Part shown: one piece after another, positions 12,199-25,727 of the stretch
How the letters are laid out: the number at the start of each line of letters is the position of its first letter
How positions within the stretch are numbered: the first letter of the stretch is position 1
DNA from: Megachile rotundata
Lineage: Eukaryota; Arthropoda; Insecta; Hymenoptera; Megachilidae
Direction of reading: 5' to 3'
Assembly (NCBI RefSeq): GCF_050947335.1
Contig: NW_027474160.1
Span: 1 to 64,000 of the forward strand
Length of the DNA stretch: 64,000 nt
Made by a program: the position numbers and the translations under genes
The notes under the pieces: generated by a model
Seen by the model: the letters and a program-made list of their open reading frames with translations, nothing else
Told to the model about the DNA's origin: nothing
Databases searched by the model: none

Positions 12199-15100
12199 AG
12201 TATAGTAATTGTCGTTCTATCGATCATATAAGCATAATATGGCTAATAATATGAGTTAGATTTATAATAATAAGAGTAATAAGTATAGTAATTGTCGTTC
12301 TATCGATCATATAAGCACAATATGGCTAATAATATGAGGTAGATTGATAATAATAAGAGTAATAAGTATAGTAATTGTCGTTCTATCGATCATATCTGCA
12401 TAATATGGTTAATAATATGAGTTAGATTGATAATAGTGAGTGTAATAAATATAGTAATTGTCGTTCTATCGCTCATATAAGCACAATATGGCTAATAATA
12501 TGAGTTAGATTGATAATAATAAGAGTAATAAGTATAGTAATTGTCGTTCTATCGATCATATAAGCATAATATGGCTAATAATATGAGTTAGATTGATAAT
12601 ACTAAGAGTAGTGAGTATAGTAATTCTCGTTCTATCGATCATAAAAGCATAATATGGCTAATAATATGAGTTAGATTGATAATACTAAGAGTAGTGAGTA
12701 TAGTAATTGTCGTTCTATCGATCATATAAGCATAATATGGCTAATAATATGAGTTAGATTGATAATAATAAGAGTAGTAAGTATAGTATTTGTCGTTCTA
12801 TCGATCATATAAGCATAATATGGCTAATAATACGAGTTAGATTGATAATAATAAGAGTAATAAGTATAGTAATTGTCGTTCTATCGATCATTAAACCATA
12901 ATATGGCTAATAATATGAGTTAGATTGATAATAATAAGAGTAATAAGTATAGTAATTGTCGTTCTATCGATAATATAAGCATAATATGGCTTTTAATATA
13001 AGTTGGATTGATGATAATAAGAGTAATAAGTATAGTAATTGTCGTTCTATCGATCATATAAGCATAATATGGCTAATAATATGAGTTAGATTGATAATAC
13101 TAAGAGTAGTGAGTATTGTAATTCTCGTTCTATCGATCATAAAAGCATAATATGGCTAATAATACGAGTTAGATTGATAATAATAAGAGTAGTAAGTATA
13201 GTATTTGTCGTTCTATCGATCATATAAGCATAATATGGCTAATAATACGAGTTAGATTGATAATAATAAGAGTAATAAGTATAGTAATTGTCGTTCTATC
13301 GATCATTAAACCATAATATGGCTAATAATACGAGTTAGATTGATAATAATAAGAGTAATAAGTATAGTAATTGTCGTTCTATCGATAATATAAGCATAAT
13401 ATGGCTTTTAATATAAGTTGGATTGATGATAATAAGAGTAATAAGTATAGTAATTGTCGTTCTATCGATCATATAAGCATAATATGGCTAATAATATGAG
13501 TTAGATTGATAATACTAAGAGTAGTGAGTATTGTAATTCTCGTTCTCTCGATCATAAAAGCATAATATGGCTAATAATATGAGTTAGATTGATAATACTA
13601 AGAGTAGTGAGTATAGTAATTGTCGTTCTATCGATCATTTAACCATAATATGGCTAATAATATGAGTTAGATTGATAATAATAAGAGTAATGAGTATAGT
13701 AATTGTCGTTCTATCGATCATATCTGCATAATATGGTTAATAATATGAGTTAGATTGATAATAGTGAGTGTAATAAATATAGTAATTGTCGTTCTATCGC
13801 TCATGAAATCACAATATGGCTAATAATATGAGTTAGATTGATAATAATAAGAGTAATGAGTATAGTAATTGTCGTTCTATCGATCATATAAGCATAATAT
13901 GGCTAATAATATGAGTTAGATTTATAATAATAAGAGTAATAAGTATAGTAATTGTCGTTCTATCGATCATATAAGCACAATATGGCTAATAATATGAGGT
14001 AGATTGATAATAATAAGAGTAATAAGTATAGTAATTGTCGTTCTATCGATCATATCTGCATAATATGGTTAATAATATGAGTTAGATTGATAATAGTGAG
14101 TGTAATAAATATAGTAATTGTCGTTCTATCGCTCATATAAGCACAATATGGCTAATAATATGAGTTAGATTGATAATAATAAGAGTAATAAGTATAGTAA
14201 TTGTCGTTCTATCGATCATATAAGCATAATATGGCTAATAATATGAGTTAGATTGATAATACTAAGAGTAGTGAGTATAGTAATTCTCGTTCTATCGATC
14301 ATAAAAGCATAATATGGCTAATAATATGAGTTAGATTGATAATACTAAGAGTAGTGAGTATAGTAATTGTCGTTCTATCGATCATATAAGCATAATATGG
14401 CTAATAATATGAGTTAGATTGATAATAATAAGAGTAGTAAGTATAGTATTTGTCGTTCTATCGATCATATAAGCATAATATGGCTAATAATACGAGTTAG
14501 ATTGATAATAATAAGAGTAATAAGTATAGTAATTGTCGTTCTATCGATCATTAAACCATAATATGGCTAATAATATGAGTTAGATTGATAATAATAAGAG
14601 TAATAAGTATAGTAATTGTCGTTCTATCGATAATATAAGCATAATATGGCTTTTAATATAAGTTGGATTGATGATAATAAGAGTAATAAGTATAGTAATT
14701 GTCGTTCTATCGATCATATAAGCATAATATGGCTAATAATATGAGTTAGATTGATAATACTAAGAGTAGTGAGTATTGTAATTCTCGTTCTATCGATCAT
14801 AAAAGCATAATATGGCTAATAATACGAGTTAGATTGATAATAATAAGAGTAGTAAGTATAGTATTTGTCGTTCTATCGATCATATAAGCATAATATGGCT
14901 AATAATACGAGTTAGATTGATAATAATAAGAGTAATAAGTATAGTAATTGTCGTTCTATCGATCATTAAACCATAATATGGCTAATAATACGAGTTAGAT
15001 TGATAATAATAAGAGTAATAAGTATAGTAATTGTCGTTCTATCGATAATATAAGCATAATATGGCTTTTAATATAAGTTGGATTGATGATAATAAGAGTA

Positions 15101-16514
15101 ATAAGTATAGTAATTGTCGTTCTATCGATCATATAAGCATAATATGGCTAATAATATGAGTTAGATTGATAATACTAAGAGTAGTGAGTATTGTAATTCT
15201 CGTTCTCTCGATCATAAAAGCATAATATGGCTAATAATATGAGTTAGATTGATAATACTAAGAGTAGTGAGTATAGTAATTGTCGTTCTATCGATCATTT
15301 AACCATAATATGGCTAATAATATGAGTTAGATTGATAATAATAAGAGTAATGAGTATAGTAATTGTCGTTCTATCGATCATATCTGCATAATATGGTTAA
15401 TAATATGAGTTAGATTGATAATAGTGAGTGTAATAAATATAGTAATTGTCGTTCTATCGCTCATGAAATCACAATATGGCTAATAATATGAGTTAGATTG
15501 ATAATAATAAGAGTAATAAGTATAGTAATTGTCGTTCTATCGATCATTAAACCATAATATGGCTAATAATATGAGTTAGATTGATAATAATAAGAGTAAT
15601 AAGTATAGTAATTGTCGTTCTATCGATAATATAAGCATAATATGGCTTTTAATATAAGTTGGATTGATGATAATAAGAGTAATAAGTATAGTAATTGTCG
15701 TTCTATCGATCATATAAGCATAATATGGCTAATAATATGAGTTAGATTGATAATACTAAGAGTAGTGAGTATTGTAATTCTCGTTCTATCGATCATAAAA
15801 GCATAATATGGCTAATAATACGAGTTAGATTGATAATAATAAGAGTAGTAAGTATAGTATTTGTCGTTCTATCGATCATATAAGCATAATATGGCTAATA
15901 ATACGAGTTAGATTGATAATAATAAGAGTAATAAGTATAGTAATTGTCGTTCTATCGATCATTAAACCATAATATGGCTAATAATACGAGTTAGATTGAT
16001 AATAATAAGAGTAATAAGTATAGTAATTGTCGTTCTATCGATAATATAAGCATAATATGGCTTTTAATATAAGTTGGATTGATGATAATAAGAGTAATAA
16101 GTATAGTAATTGTCGTTCTATCGATCATATAAGCATAATATGGCTAATAATATGAGTTAGATTGATAATACTAAGAGTAGTGAGTATTGTAATTCTCGTT
16201 CTCTCGATCATAAAAGCATAATATGGCTAATAATATGAGTTAGATTGATAATACTAAGAGTAGTGAGTATAGTAATTGTCGTTCTATCGATCATTTAACC
16301 ATAATATGGCTAATAATATGAGTTAGATTGATAATAATAAGAGTAATGAGTATAGTAATTGTCGTTCTATCGATCATATCTGCATAATATGGTTAATAAT
16401 ATGAGTTAGATTGATAATAGTGAGTGTAATAAATATAGTAATTGTCGTTCTATCGCTCATGAAATCACAATATGGCTAATAATATGAGTTAGATTGATAA
16501 TAATAAGAGTAATA
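12199..16514 (+). repeat. 20-monomer (1,660-bp) higher-order repeat: two full copies plus a 12-monomer truncated copy
   Basis: Copies are 12,199-13,858 and 13,859-15,518. A third at 15,519-16,514 repeats only the last 12 monomers (996 bp). Markers recur at 1,660 bp: AATATGAGGT at 12,331 and 13,991, GGCTTTTAATAT at 12,988/14,648 and 13,403/15,063, TCATGAAATC at 13,801 and 15,461. For the truncated copy the GGCTTTT markers recur at 996 bp (15,644 and 16,059). The unit reappears complete at 17,760-19,419. The truncated copy skips the first eight monomers of the unit, as expected from unequal exchange in register. Confidence 0.9.
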
Positions 16515-17759
16515 AGTATAGTAATTGTCGTTTTATCGATCATACAAGCATAATATGGCTAATAATATGAGTTAGATTGATAATAATAAGTGTAATAAGT
16601 ATAGTAATTGTCGTTCTATCGATCATAATTGCATAATATGGTTAATAATATGAGTTAGATTGATAATAATAAGAGCAATGAGTATAGTAATTGTCGTACT
16701 ATCGATCATATAAGCATAATATGGCTAATACTATGAGTTAGATTGATAATAATAAGTGTAAAAAGTATAGTAATTGTCGTTCGATCGATCATATCTGCAT
16801 AATATGGTTAATAATATGAGTTAGATTGATAATAATAAGAGTAATGAGTATAGTAATTGTCGTACTATCGATCATATAAGCATAATATGGCTAATAATGT
16901 GAGTTAGATTGATAATAGTGAGTGCAATAAATATAGTAATTGTCGTTCTATCGCTCATATAAGCACAATATGGCTAATAATATGAGTTAGATTGATAATA
17001 ATAAGAGCAATAAGTATAGTAATAGTCGTTCTATCGATCATATAAGCAGAATATGGCTAATAATATGAGTTAGATTGATAATAATAAGTGTAATAAGGAT
17101 AGTAATTGTCGGTCTATCGATCATATCTGCATAATATGGTTAATAATATGAGTTAGATTGATAATAGTGAGTGTAATAAATATAGTAATTGTCGTTCTAT
17201 CGCTCATATAAGCACAATATGGCTAATAATATGAGTTAGATTGATAATAATAAGAGTAATAAGTATAGTAATTGTCGTTCTATCGATCATATAAGCACAA
17301 TATGGCTAATAATATGAGTTAGATTTATAATAATAAGAGTTATAAGTATAGTAATTGTCGTTCTATCGATCATATAAGCACAATATGGCTAATAATATGA
17401 GTTAGATTGATAATAATAAGAGTAATAAGTATAGTAATTGTCGTTCTATCGATCATATCTGCATAATATAGTTAATAATATGAGTTAGATTGATAATAGT
17501 GAGTGTAATAAATATAGTAATTGTCGTTCTATCGCTCATGTAATCACAATATGGCTAATAATATGAGTTAGATTGATAATAATAAGAGTAATAAGTATAG
17601 TAATTGTCGTTCTATCGATCATATAAGCATAATATGGCTAATAATATGAGTTAGATTGATAATAATAAGTGTAATAAGTATAGTAATTGTCGTTCTATCG
17701 ATCATATAAGCATAATATGGCTAATAATATGAGTTAGATTGATAATAATAAGAGTAATG
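16515..17759 (+). repeat. 8-monomer-type block followed by linking monomers
   Basis: It contains the same ordered variants as the 8-monomer repeat: GATCATAATTGC at 16,621, then GAGCAATGAG, CGTACTATCG, TTCGATCGATC, GTGCAATAAA and GCAGAATATGG, and an AAGGATAG variant near 17,097. Its markers recur 2,905 bp (35 monomers) later, for example GATCATAATTGC at 19,526. It ends in monomers of the GATTTATAATAAT type that lead into another 20-monomer unit. Confidence 0.75.
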
Positions 17760-19419
17760 AGTATAGTAATTGTCGTTCTATCGATCATATAAGCATAATA
17801 TGGCTAATAATATGAGTTAGATTTATAATAATAAGAGTAATAAGTATAGTAATTGTCGTTCTATCGATCATATAAGCACAATATGGCTAATAATATGAGG
17901 TAGATTGATAATAATAAGAGTAATAAGTATAGTAATTGTCGTTCTATCGATCATATCTGCATAATATGGTTAATAATATGAGTTAGATTGATAATAGTGA
18001 GTGTAATAAATATAGTAATTGTCGTTCTATCGCTCATATAAGCACAATATGGCTAATAATATGAGTTAGATTGATAATAATAAGAGTAATAAGTATAGTA
18101 ATTGTCGTTCTATCGATCATATAAGCATAATATGGCTAATAATATGAGTTAGATTGATAATACTAAGAGTAGTGAGTATAGTAATTCTCGTTCTATCGAT
18201 CATAAAAGCATAATATGGCTAATAATATGAGTTAGATTGATAATACTAAGAGTAGTGAGTATAGTAATTGTCGTTCTATCGATCATATAAGCATAATATG
18301 GCTAATAATATGAGTTAGATTGATAATAATAAGAGTAGTAAGTATAGTATTTGTCGTTCTATCGATCATATAAGCATAATATGGCTAATAATACGAGTTA
18401 GATTGATAATAATAAGAGTAATAAGTATAGTAATTGTCGTTCTATCGATCATTAAACCATAATATGGCTAATAATATGAGTTAGATTGATAATAATAAGA
18501 GTAATAAGTATAGTAATTGTCGTTCTATCGATAATATAAGCATAATATGGCTTTTAATATAAGTTGGATTGATGATAATAAGAGTAATAAGTATAGTAAT
18601 TGTCGTTCTATCGATCATATAAGCATAATATGGCTAATAATATGAGTTAGATTGATAATACTAAGAGTAGTGAGTATTGTAATTCTCGTTCTATCGATCA
18701 TAAAAGCATAATATGGCTAATAATACGAGTTAGATTGATAATAATAAGAGTAGTAAGTATAGTATTTGTCGTTCTATCGATCATATAAGCATAATATGGC
18801 TAATAATACGAGTTAGATTGATAATAATAAGAGTAATAAGTATAGTAATTGTCGTTCTATCGATCATTAAACCATAATATGGCTAATAATACGAGTTAGA
18901 TTGATAATAATAAGAGTAATAAGTATAGTAATTGTCGTTCTATCGATAATATAAGCATAATATGGCTTTTAATATAAGTTGGATTGATGATAATAAGAGT
19001 AATAAGTATAGTAATTGTCGTTCTATCGATCATATAAGCATAATATGGCTAATAATATGAGTTAGATTGATAATACTAAGAGTAGTGAGTATTGTAATTC
19101 TCGTTCTCTCGATCATAAAAGCATAATATGGCTAATAATATGAGTTAGATTGATAATACTAAGAGTAGTGAGTATAGTAATTGTCGTTCTATCGATCATT
19201 TAACCATAATATGGCTAATAATATGAGTTAGATTGATAATAATAAGAGTAATGAGTATAGTAATTGTCGTTCTATCGATCATATCTGCATAATATGGTTA
19301 ATAATATGAGTTAGATTGATAATAGTGAGTGTAATAAATATAGTAATTGTCGTTCTATCGCTCATGAAATCACAATATGGCTAATAATATGAGTTAGATT
19401 GATAATAATAAGAGTAATA
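17760..19419 (+). repeat. further complete copy of the 20-monomer (1,660-bp) unit
   Basis: It matches 12,199-13,858 at 5,561 bp (67 monomers): AATATGAGGT at 17,892 and TCATGAAATC at 19,362, 1,470 bp apart as in the other full copies. The paired GGCTTTT monomers are at 18,549 and 18,964, again five monomers apart. Confidence 0.88.
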
Positions 19420-19585
19420 AGTATAGTAATTGTCGTTCTATCGATCATTAAACCATAATATGGCTAATAATATGAGTTAGATTGATAATAATAAGAGTAA
19501 TAAGTATAGTAATTGTCGTTCTATCGATCATAATTGCATAATATGGTTAATAATATGAGTTAGATTGATAATAATAAGAGCAATG

Positions 19586-22241
19586 AGTATAGTAATTGTC
19601 GTACTATCGATCATATAAGCATAATATGGCTAATACTATGAGTTAGATTGATAATAATAAGTGTAAAAAGTATAGTAATTGTCGTTCGATCGATCATATC
19701 TGCATAATATGGTTAATAATATGAGTTAGATTGATAATAATAAGAGTAATGAGTATAGTAATTGTCGTACTATCGATCATATAAGCATAATATGGCTAAT
19801 AATGTGAGTTAGATTGATAATAGTGAGTGCAATAAATATAGTAATTGTCGTTCTATCGCTCATATAAGCACAATATGGCTAATAATATGAGTTAGATTGA
19901 TAATAATAAGAGCAATAAGTATAGTAATAGTCGTTCTATCGATCATATAAGCAGAATATGGCTAATAATATGAGTTAGATTGATAATAATAAGTGTAATA
20001 AGGATAGTAATTGTCGGTCTATCGATCATATCTGCATAATATGGTTAATAATATGAGTTAGATTGATAATAGTGAGTGTAATAAATATAGTAATTGTCGT
20101 TCTATCGCTCATATAAGCACAATATGGCTAATAATATGAGTTAGATTGATAATAATAAGAGTAATAAGTATAGTAATTGTCGTTCTATCGATCATATAAG
20201 CATAATATGGCTAATAATATGAGTTAGATTGATAATACTAAGAGCAATGAGTATAGTAATTGTCGTACTATCGATCATATAAGCATAATATGGCTAATAC
20301 TATGAGTTAGATTGATAATAATAAGTGTAAAAAGTATAGTAATTGTCGTTCGATCGATCATATCTGCATAATATGGTTAATAATATGAGTTAGATTGATA
20401 ATAATAAGAGTAATGAGTATAGTAATTGTCGTACTATCGATCATATAAGCATAATATGGCTAATAATGTGAGTTAGATTGATAATAGTGAGTGCAATAAA
20501 TATAGTAATTGTCGTTCTATCGCTCATATAAGCACAATATGGCTAATAATATGAGTTAGATTGATAATAATAAGAGCAATAAGTATAGTAATAGTCGTTC
20601 TATCGATCATATAAGCAGAATATGGCTAATAATATGAGTTAGATTGATAATAATAAGTGTAATAAGGATAGTAATTGTCGGTCTATCGATCATATCTGCA
20701 TAATATGGTTAATAATATGAGTTAGATTGATAATAGTGAGTGTAATAAATATAGTAATTGTCGTTCTATCGCTCATATAAGCACAATATGGCTAATAATA
20801 TGAGTTAGATTGATAATAATAAGAGTAATAAGTATAGTAATTGTCGTTCTATCGATCATATAAGCATAATATGGCTAATAATATGAGTTAGATTGATAAT
20901 ACTAAGAGCAATGAGTATAGTAATTGTCGTACTATCGATCATATAAGCATAATATGGCTAATACTATGAGTTAGATTGATAATAATAAGTGTAAAAAGTA
21001 TAGTAATTGTCGTTCGATCGATCATATCTGCATAATATGGTTAATAATATGAGTTAGATTGATAATAATAAGAGTAATGAGTATAGTAATTGTCGTACTA
21101 TCGATCATATAAGCATAATATGGCTAATAATGTGAGTTAGATTGATAATAGTGAGTGCAATAAATATAGTAATTGTCGTTCTATCGCTCATATAAGCACA
21201 ATATGGCTAATAATATGAGTTAGATTGATAATAATAAGAGTAATAAGTATAGTAATAGTCGTTCTATCGATCATATAAGCAGAATATGGCTAATGATATG
21301 AGTTAGATTGATAATAATAAGTGTAATAAGTATAGTAATTGTCGGTCTATCGATCATATCTGCATAATATGGTTAATAATATGAGTTAGATTGATAATAG
21401 TCAGTGTAATAAATATAGTAATTGTCGTTCTATCGCTCATATAAGCACAATATGGCTAATAATATGAGTTAGATTGATAATAATAAGAGTAATAAGTATA
21501 GTAATTGTCGTTCTATCGATCATATAAGCATAATATGGCTAATAATATGAGTTAGATTGATAATACTAAGAGCAATGAGTATAGTAATTGTCGTACTATC
21601 GATCATATAAGCATAATATGGCTAATACTATGAGTTAGGTTGATAATAATAAGTGTAAAAAGTATAGTAATTGTCGTTCGATCGATCATATCTGCATAAT
21701 ATGGTTAATAATATGAGTTAGATTGATAATAATAAGAGTAATGAGTATAGTAATTGTCGTACTATCGATCATATAAGCATAATATGGCTAATAATGTGAG
21801 TTAGATTGATAATAGTGAGTGCAATAAATATAGTAATTGTCGTTCTATCGCTCATATAAGCACAATATGGCTAATAATATGAGTTAGATTGATAATAATA
21901 AGAGTAATAAGTATAGTAATAGTCGTTCTATCGATCATATAAGCAGAATATGGCTAATGATATGAGTTAGATTGATAATAATAAGTGTAATAAGTATAGT
22001 AATTGTCGGTCTATCGATCATATCTGCATAATATGGTTAATAATATGAGTTAGATTGATAATAGTCAGTGTAATAAATATAGTAATTGTCGTTCTATCGC
22101 TCATATAAGCACAATATGGCTAATAATATGAGTTAGATTGATAATAATAAGAGTAATAAGTATAGTAATTGTCGTTCTATCGATCATATAAGCATAATAT
22201 GGCTAATAATATGAGTTAGATTGATAATACTAAGAGTAGTG
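19586..22241 (+). repeat. 8-monomer (664-bp) higher-order repeat, four tandem copies
   Basis: Copies start at 19,586, 20,250, 20,914 and 21,578. TAATACTATGAG occurs at 19,631, 20,295, 20,959 and 21,623, always 664 bp apart. Order within a unit: CGTACTATCG with TAATACTATGAG; TTCGATCGATC with TCTGC; CGTACTATCG with AATGTGAG; CGCTC with GCACAAT; AATAGTCG with GCAGAAT; CGGTCTATCG with TCTGC; CGCTC with GCACAAT; a near-consensus monomer. Copies 1 and 2 share GAGCAATAAG and AAGGATAG. Copies 3 and 4 share TAATGATATGAG and AGTCAGTGTAAT. This pairing suggests amplification in two steps. It is the most regular higher-order repeat in the window. Confidence 0.93.
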
Positions 22242-25200
22242 AGTATAGTAATTCTCGTTCTATCGATCATAAAAGCATAATATGGCTAATAATATGAGTT
22301 AGATTGATAATACTAAGAGTAGTGAGTATAGTAATTGTCGTTCTATCGATCATATAAGCATAATATGGCTAATAGTATGAGTTAGATTGATAATAATAAG
22401 AGCAGTAAGTATAGTAATTATCGTTCTATCGATAATATAAGCATAATATGGCTAATAATATGAGTTAGATTGATAATACTAAGGGTAGTGAGTATAGTAA
22501 TTGTCGTTCTATCGATCATATGAGCATAATATGGCTAATAATATGAGTTAGATTGATAATAATAAGAGTAATGAGTATAGTAATTGTAGTTCTATCGATC
22601 ATATCTGCATAATATGGTTAATAATATGAGTTAGAATGATAATAATAAGAGTAATAAGTATTGTAATTGTCGTTCTATCGATCATATCTGCATAATATGG
22701 TTAATAATATGAGTTAGATTGATAATAATAAGAGTAATGAGTATGTTAATTGTAGTTCTATCGATCATATCTGCATAATATGGTTAATAATATGAGTTAG
22801 AATGATAATAATAAGAGTAATAAGTATAGTAATTGTCGTTCTATCGATCATATCTGCATAATATGGTTAATAATATGAGTTAGATTGATAATAGTGAGTG
22901 TAATAAGTATAGTGAATGTCGTTCTATCGATCATATCAGCATAATATGGGTAATAATATGAGTTAGATTTATAATAATAAGAGTAATAAGTATAGTAATT
23001 GTCGTCCTATCGATCATATAAGCACAATATGGCTAATAATATGAGTTAGATTGATAATAATAAGAGTAATAAGTATAGTAATTGTCGTTCTATCGATCAT
23101 ATCTGCATAATATGGTTAATAATATGAGTTAGATTGATAATAGTGAGTGTAATAAATATAGTAATTGTCGTTCTATCGCTCATATAACCATAATATGGCT
23201 AATAGCATGAGTTGGATTGATAATAATAAGAGTAATGAGTATAGTAATTGTCGTTCTATCGATCATATCTGCATAATATGGTTAATAATATGAGTTAGAT
23301 TGATAATAGTGAGTGTAATAAATATAGTAATTGTCGTTCTATCGCTCATATTAGCACAATATGGCTAATAACATGAGTTAGATTGATAATAATAAGAGTA
23401 GTAACTATAGTAATTGTCGTTCTATCGATCGTATAAGCATGCAATGGTTAATAATATGAGTTAGATTGATAATAATAACAGTAATAAGTATAGTAATTGT
23501 CGTTCTATCGATAATATAAGCATAATATGGCTAATAATATGAGTTAGATTGATAATACTAAGAGTAGTGAGTATAGTAATTGTAGTTCTATCGATCATAT
23601 CTGCATAATATGGTTAATAATATGAGTTAGAATGATAATAATAAGAGTAATAAGTATAGTAATTGTCGTTCTATCGATCATATCTGCATAATATGGTTAA
23701 TAATATGAGTTGGATTGATAATAATAAGAGTAATGAGTATAGTAATTGTAGTTCTATCGACCATATAAGCATAATATGGCTAATAGCATGAGTTAGATTG
23801 ATAATAATAAGAGTAATGAGTATAGTAATTGTCGTTCTATCGATCATATAAGCATAATATGGCTAATAATATGAGTTAGATTGATAATAATAACAGTAAT
23901 ATGTATAGTAATTATCGTTCTATCGATAATATAAGCATAATATGGCTAATAATATGAGTTAGATTGATAATACTAAGGGTAGTGAGTATAGTAATTGTCG
24001 TTCTATCGATCATATAAGCACAATATGGCTAATAATATGAGTTAGATTTATAATAATAAGAGTTATAAGTATAGTAATTGTCGTTCTATCGATCATATAA
24101 ACATAATATGGTTAATAATAAGAGTTAGATTGATAATAATAAGAGTAATAAGTATAGTAATTGTCGTTCTATCGATCATATCTGCATAATGTGGTTAATA
24201 ATATGAGTTAGATTGATAATAGTGAGTGTAATAAATATAGTAATTGTCGTTCTATCGCTCATGTAATCACAATATGGCTAATAATATGAGTTAGATTGAT
24301 AATACTAAGAGTAGTGAGTATTGTAATTCTCGTTCTATCGATCATAAAAGCATAATATGGCTAATAATACGAGTTAGATTGATAATAATAAGAGTAGTAA
24401 GTATAGTATTTGTCGTTCTATCGATCATATAAGCATAATATGGCTAATAATACGAGTTAGATTGATAATAATAAGAGTAATAAGTATAGTAATTGTCGTT
24501 CTATCGATCATTAAACCATAATATGGCTAATAATATGAGTTAGATTGATAATAATAAGAGTAATAAGTATAGTAATTGTCGTTCTATCGATAATATAAGC
24601 ATAATATGGCTTTTAATATAAGTTGGATTGATGATAATAAGAGTAATAAGTATAGTAATTGTCGGTCTATCGATCATATCTGCACAATATGGTTAATAAT
24701 ATGAGTTAGAATGATAATAATAAGAGTAATAAGTATAGTAATTGTCGTTCTATCGATCATATCTGCATAATATGGTTAATAATATGAGTTAGATTGATAA
24801 TAGTGAGTGTAATAAGTATAGTGAATGTCGTTCTATCGATCATATCAGCATAATATGCGTAATAATATGAGTTGGATTGATAATAATAAGAGTAATGAGT
24901 ATAGTAATTGTAGTTCTATCGATCATATAAGCATAATCTGGCTAATAATATGAGTTAGATTCATAATAATAAGAGTAATAAGTATAGTAATTGTCGTTCT
25001 ATCGAGCATATCTGCATAATATGGTTAATAATATGAGTTAGATTGATAATAGTGAGTGTAATAAATATAGTAATTGTCGCTCTATCGCTCATGTAATCAC
25101 AATATGGCTAATAATATGAGTTAGATTGATAATAATAAGAGTAATAAGTATAGTAATTGTCGTTCTATCGATCATATAAGCATAATATGGCTAATAATAT

Positions 25201-25727
25201 GAGTTAGATTGATAATAATAAGTGTAATAAGTATAGTAATTGTCGTTCTATCGATCATATAAGCATAATATGGCTAATAATATGAGTTAGATTGATAATA
25301 ATAAGAGTAATGAGTATAGTAATTGTCGTTCTATCGATCATATAAGCATAATATGGCTAATAATATGAGTTAGATTTATAATAATAAGAGTAATAAGTAT
25401 AGTAATTGTCGTTCTATCGCTCATATAAGCACAATATGGCTAATAATATGAGTTAGATTGATAATAATAAGAGTAATAAGTATAGTAATTGTCGTTCTAT
25501 CGATCATATAAGCATAATGTGGCTAATAATATGAGTTAGATTCATAATAATAAGAGTAATAAGTAGAGTAATTGTCGTTCTATCGATCATATAAGCATAA
25601 TATGGCTAATAATATGAGTTAGATTGATAATAATAAGAGTAATAAGTATAGTAATTGTCGTTCTATCGATCATATAAGCATAATATGGCTAATAATATGA
25701 GTTAGATTGATAATAATAACAGTAATA
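22242..25727 (+). repeat. mixed block with the first GCATGC monomer and the second 167-monomer duplicate
   Basis: From about 22.4 to 23.6 kb it carries a cassette that recurs near 32.5, 36.0 and 39.4 kb. The marker GAGTATGTTAATT is at 22,739, 32,864, 36,350 and 39,753. The first GCATGC is at 23,437. A GGCTTTT monomer lies at 24,608. The stretch 24,651-25,369 duplicates 10,790-11,508. All of it is satellite in the common register. Confidence 0.75.
23437..23442. other. GCATGC marker in a rare monomer class (six copies)
   Basis: A rare monomer with GATCGTATAAGCATGCAATGG has this palindromic hexamer (SphI site) in place of the usual GCATAA. I found six copies: 23,437, 33,562, 37,048, 40,451, 46,012 and 61,367. 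The monomer before it carries AGCACAATATGG with a TAACATGAG variant. All copies lie in the right two thirds, which makes it a useful tracer of block duplication. Confidence 0.9.
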
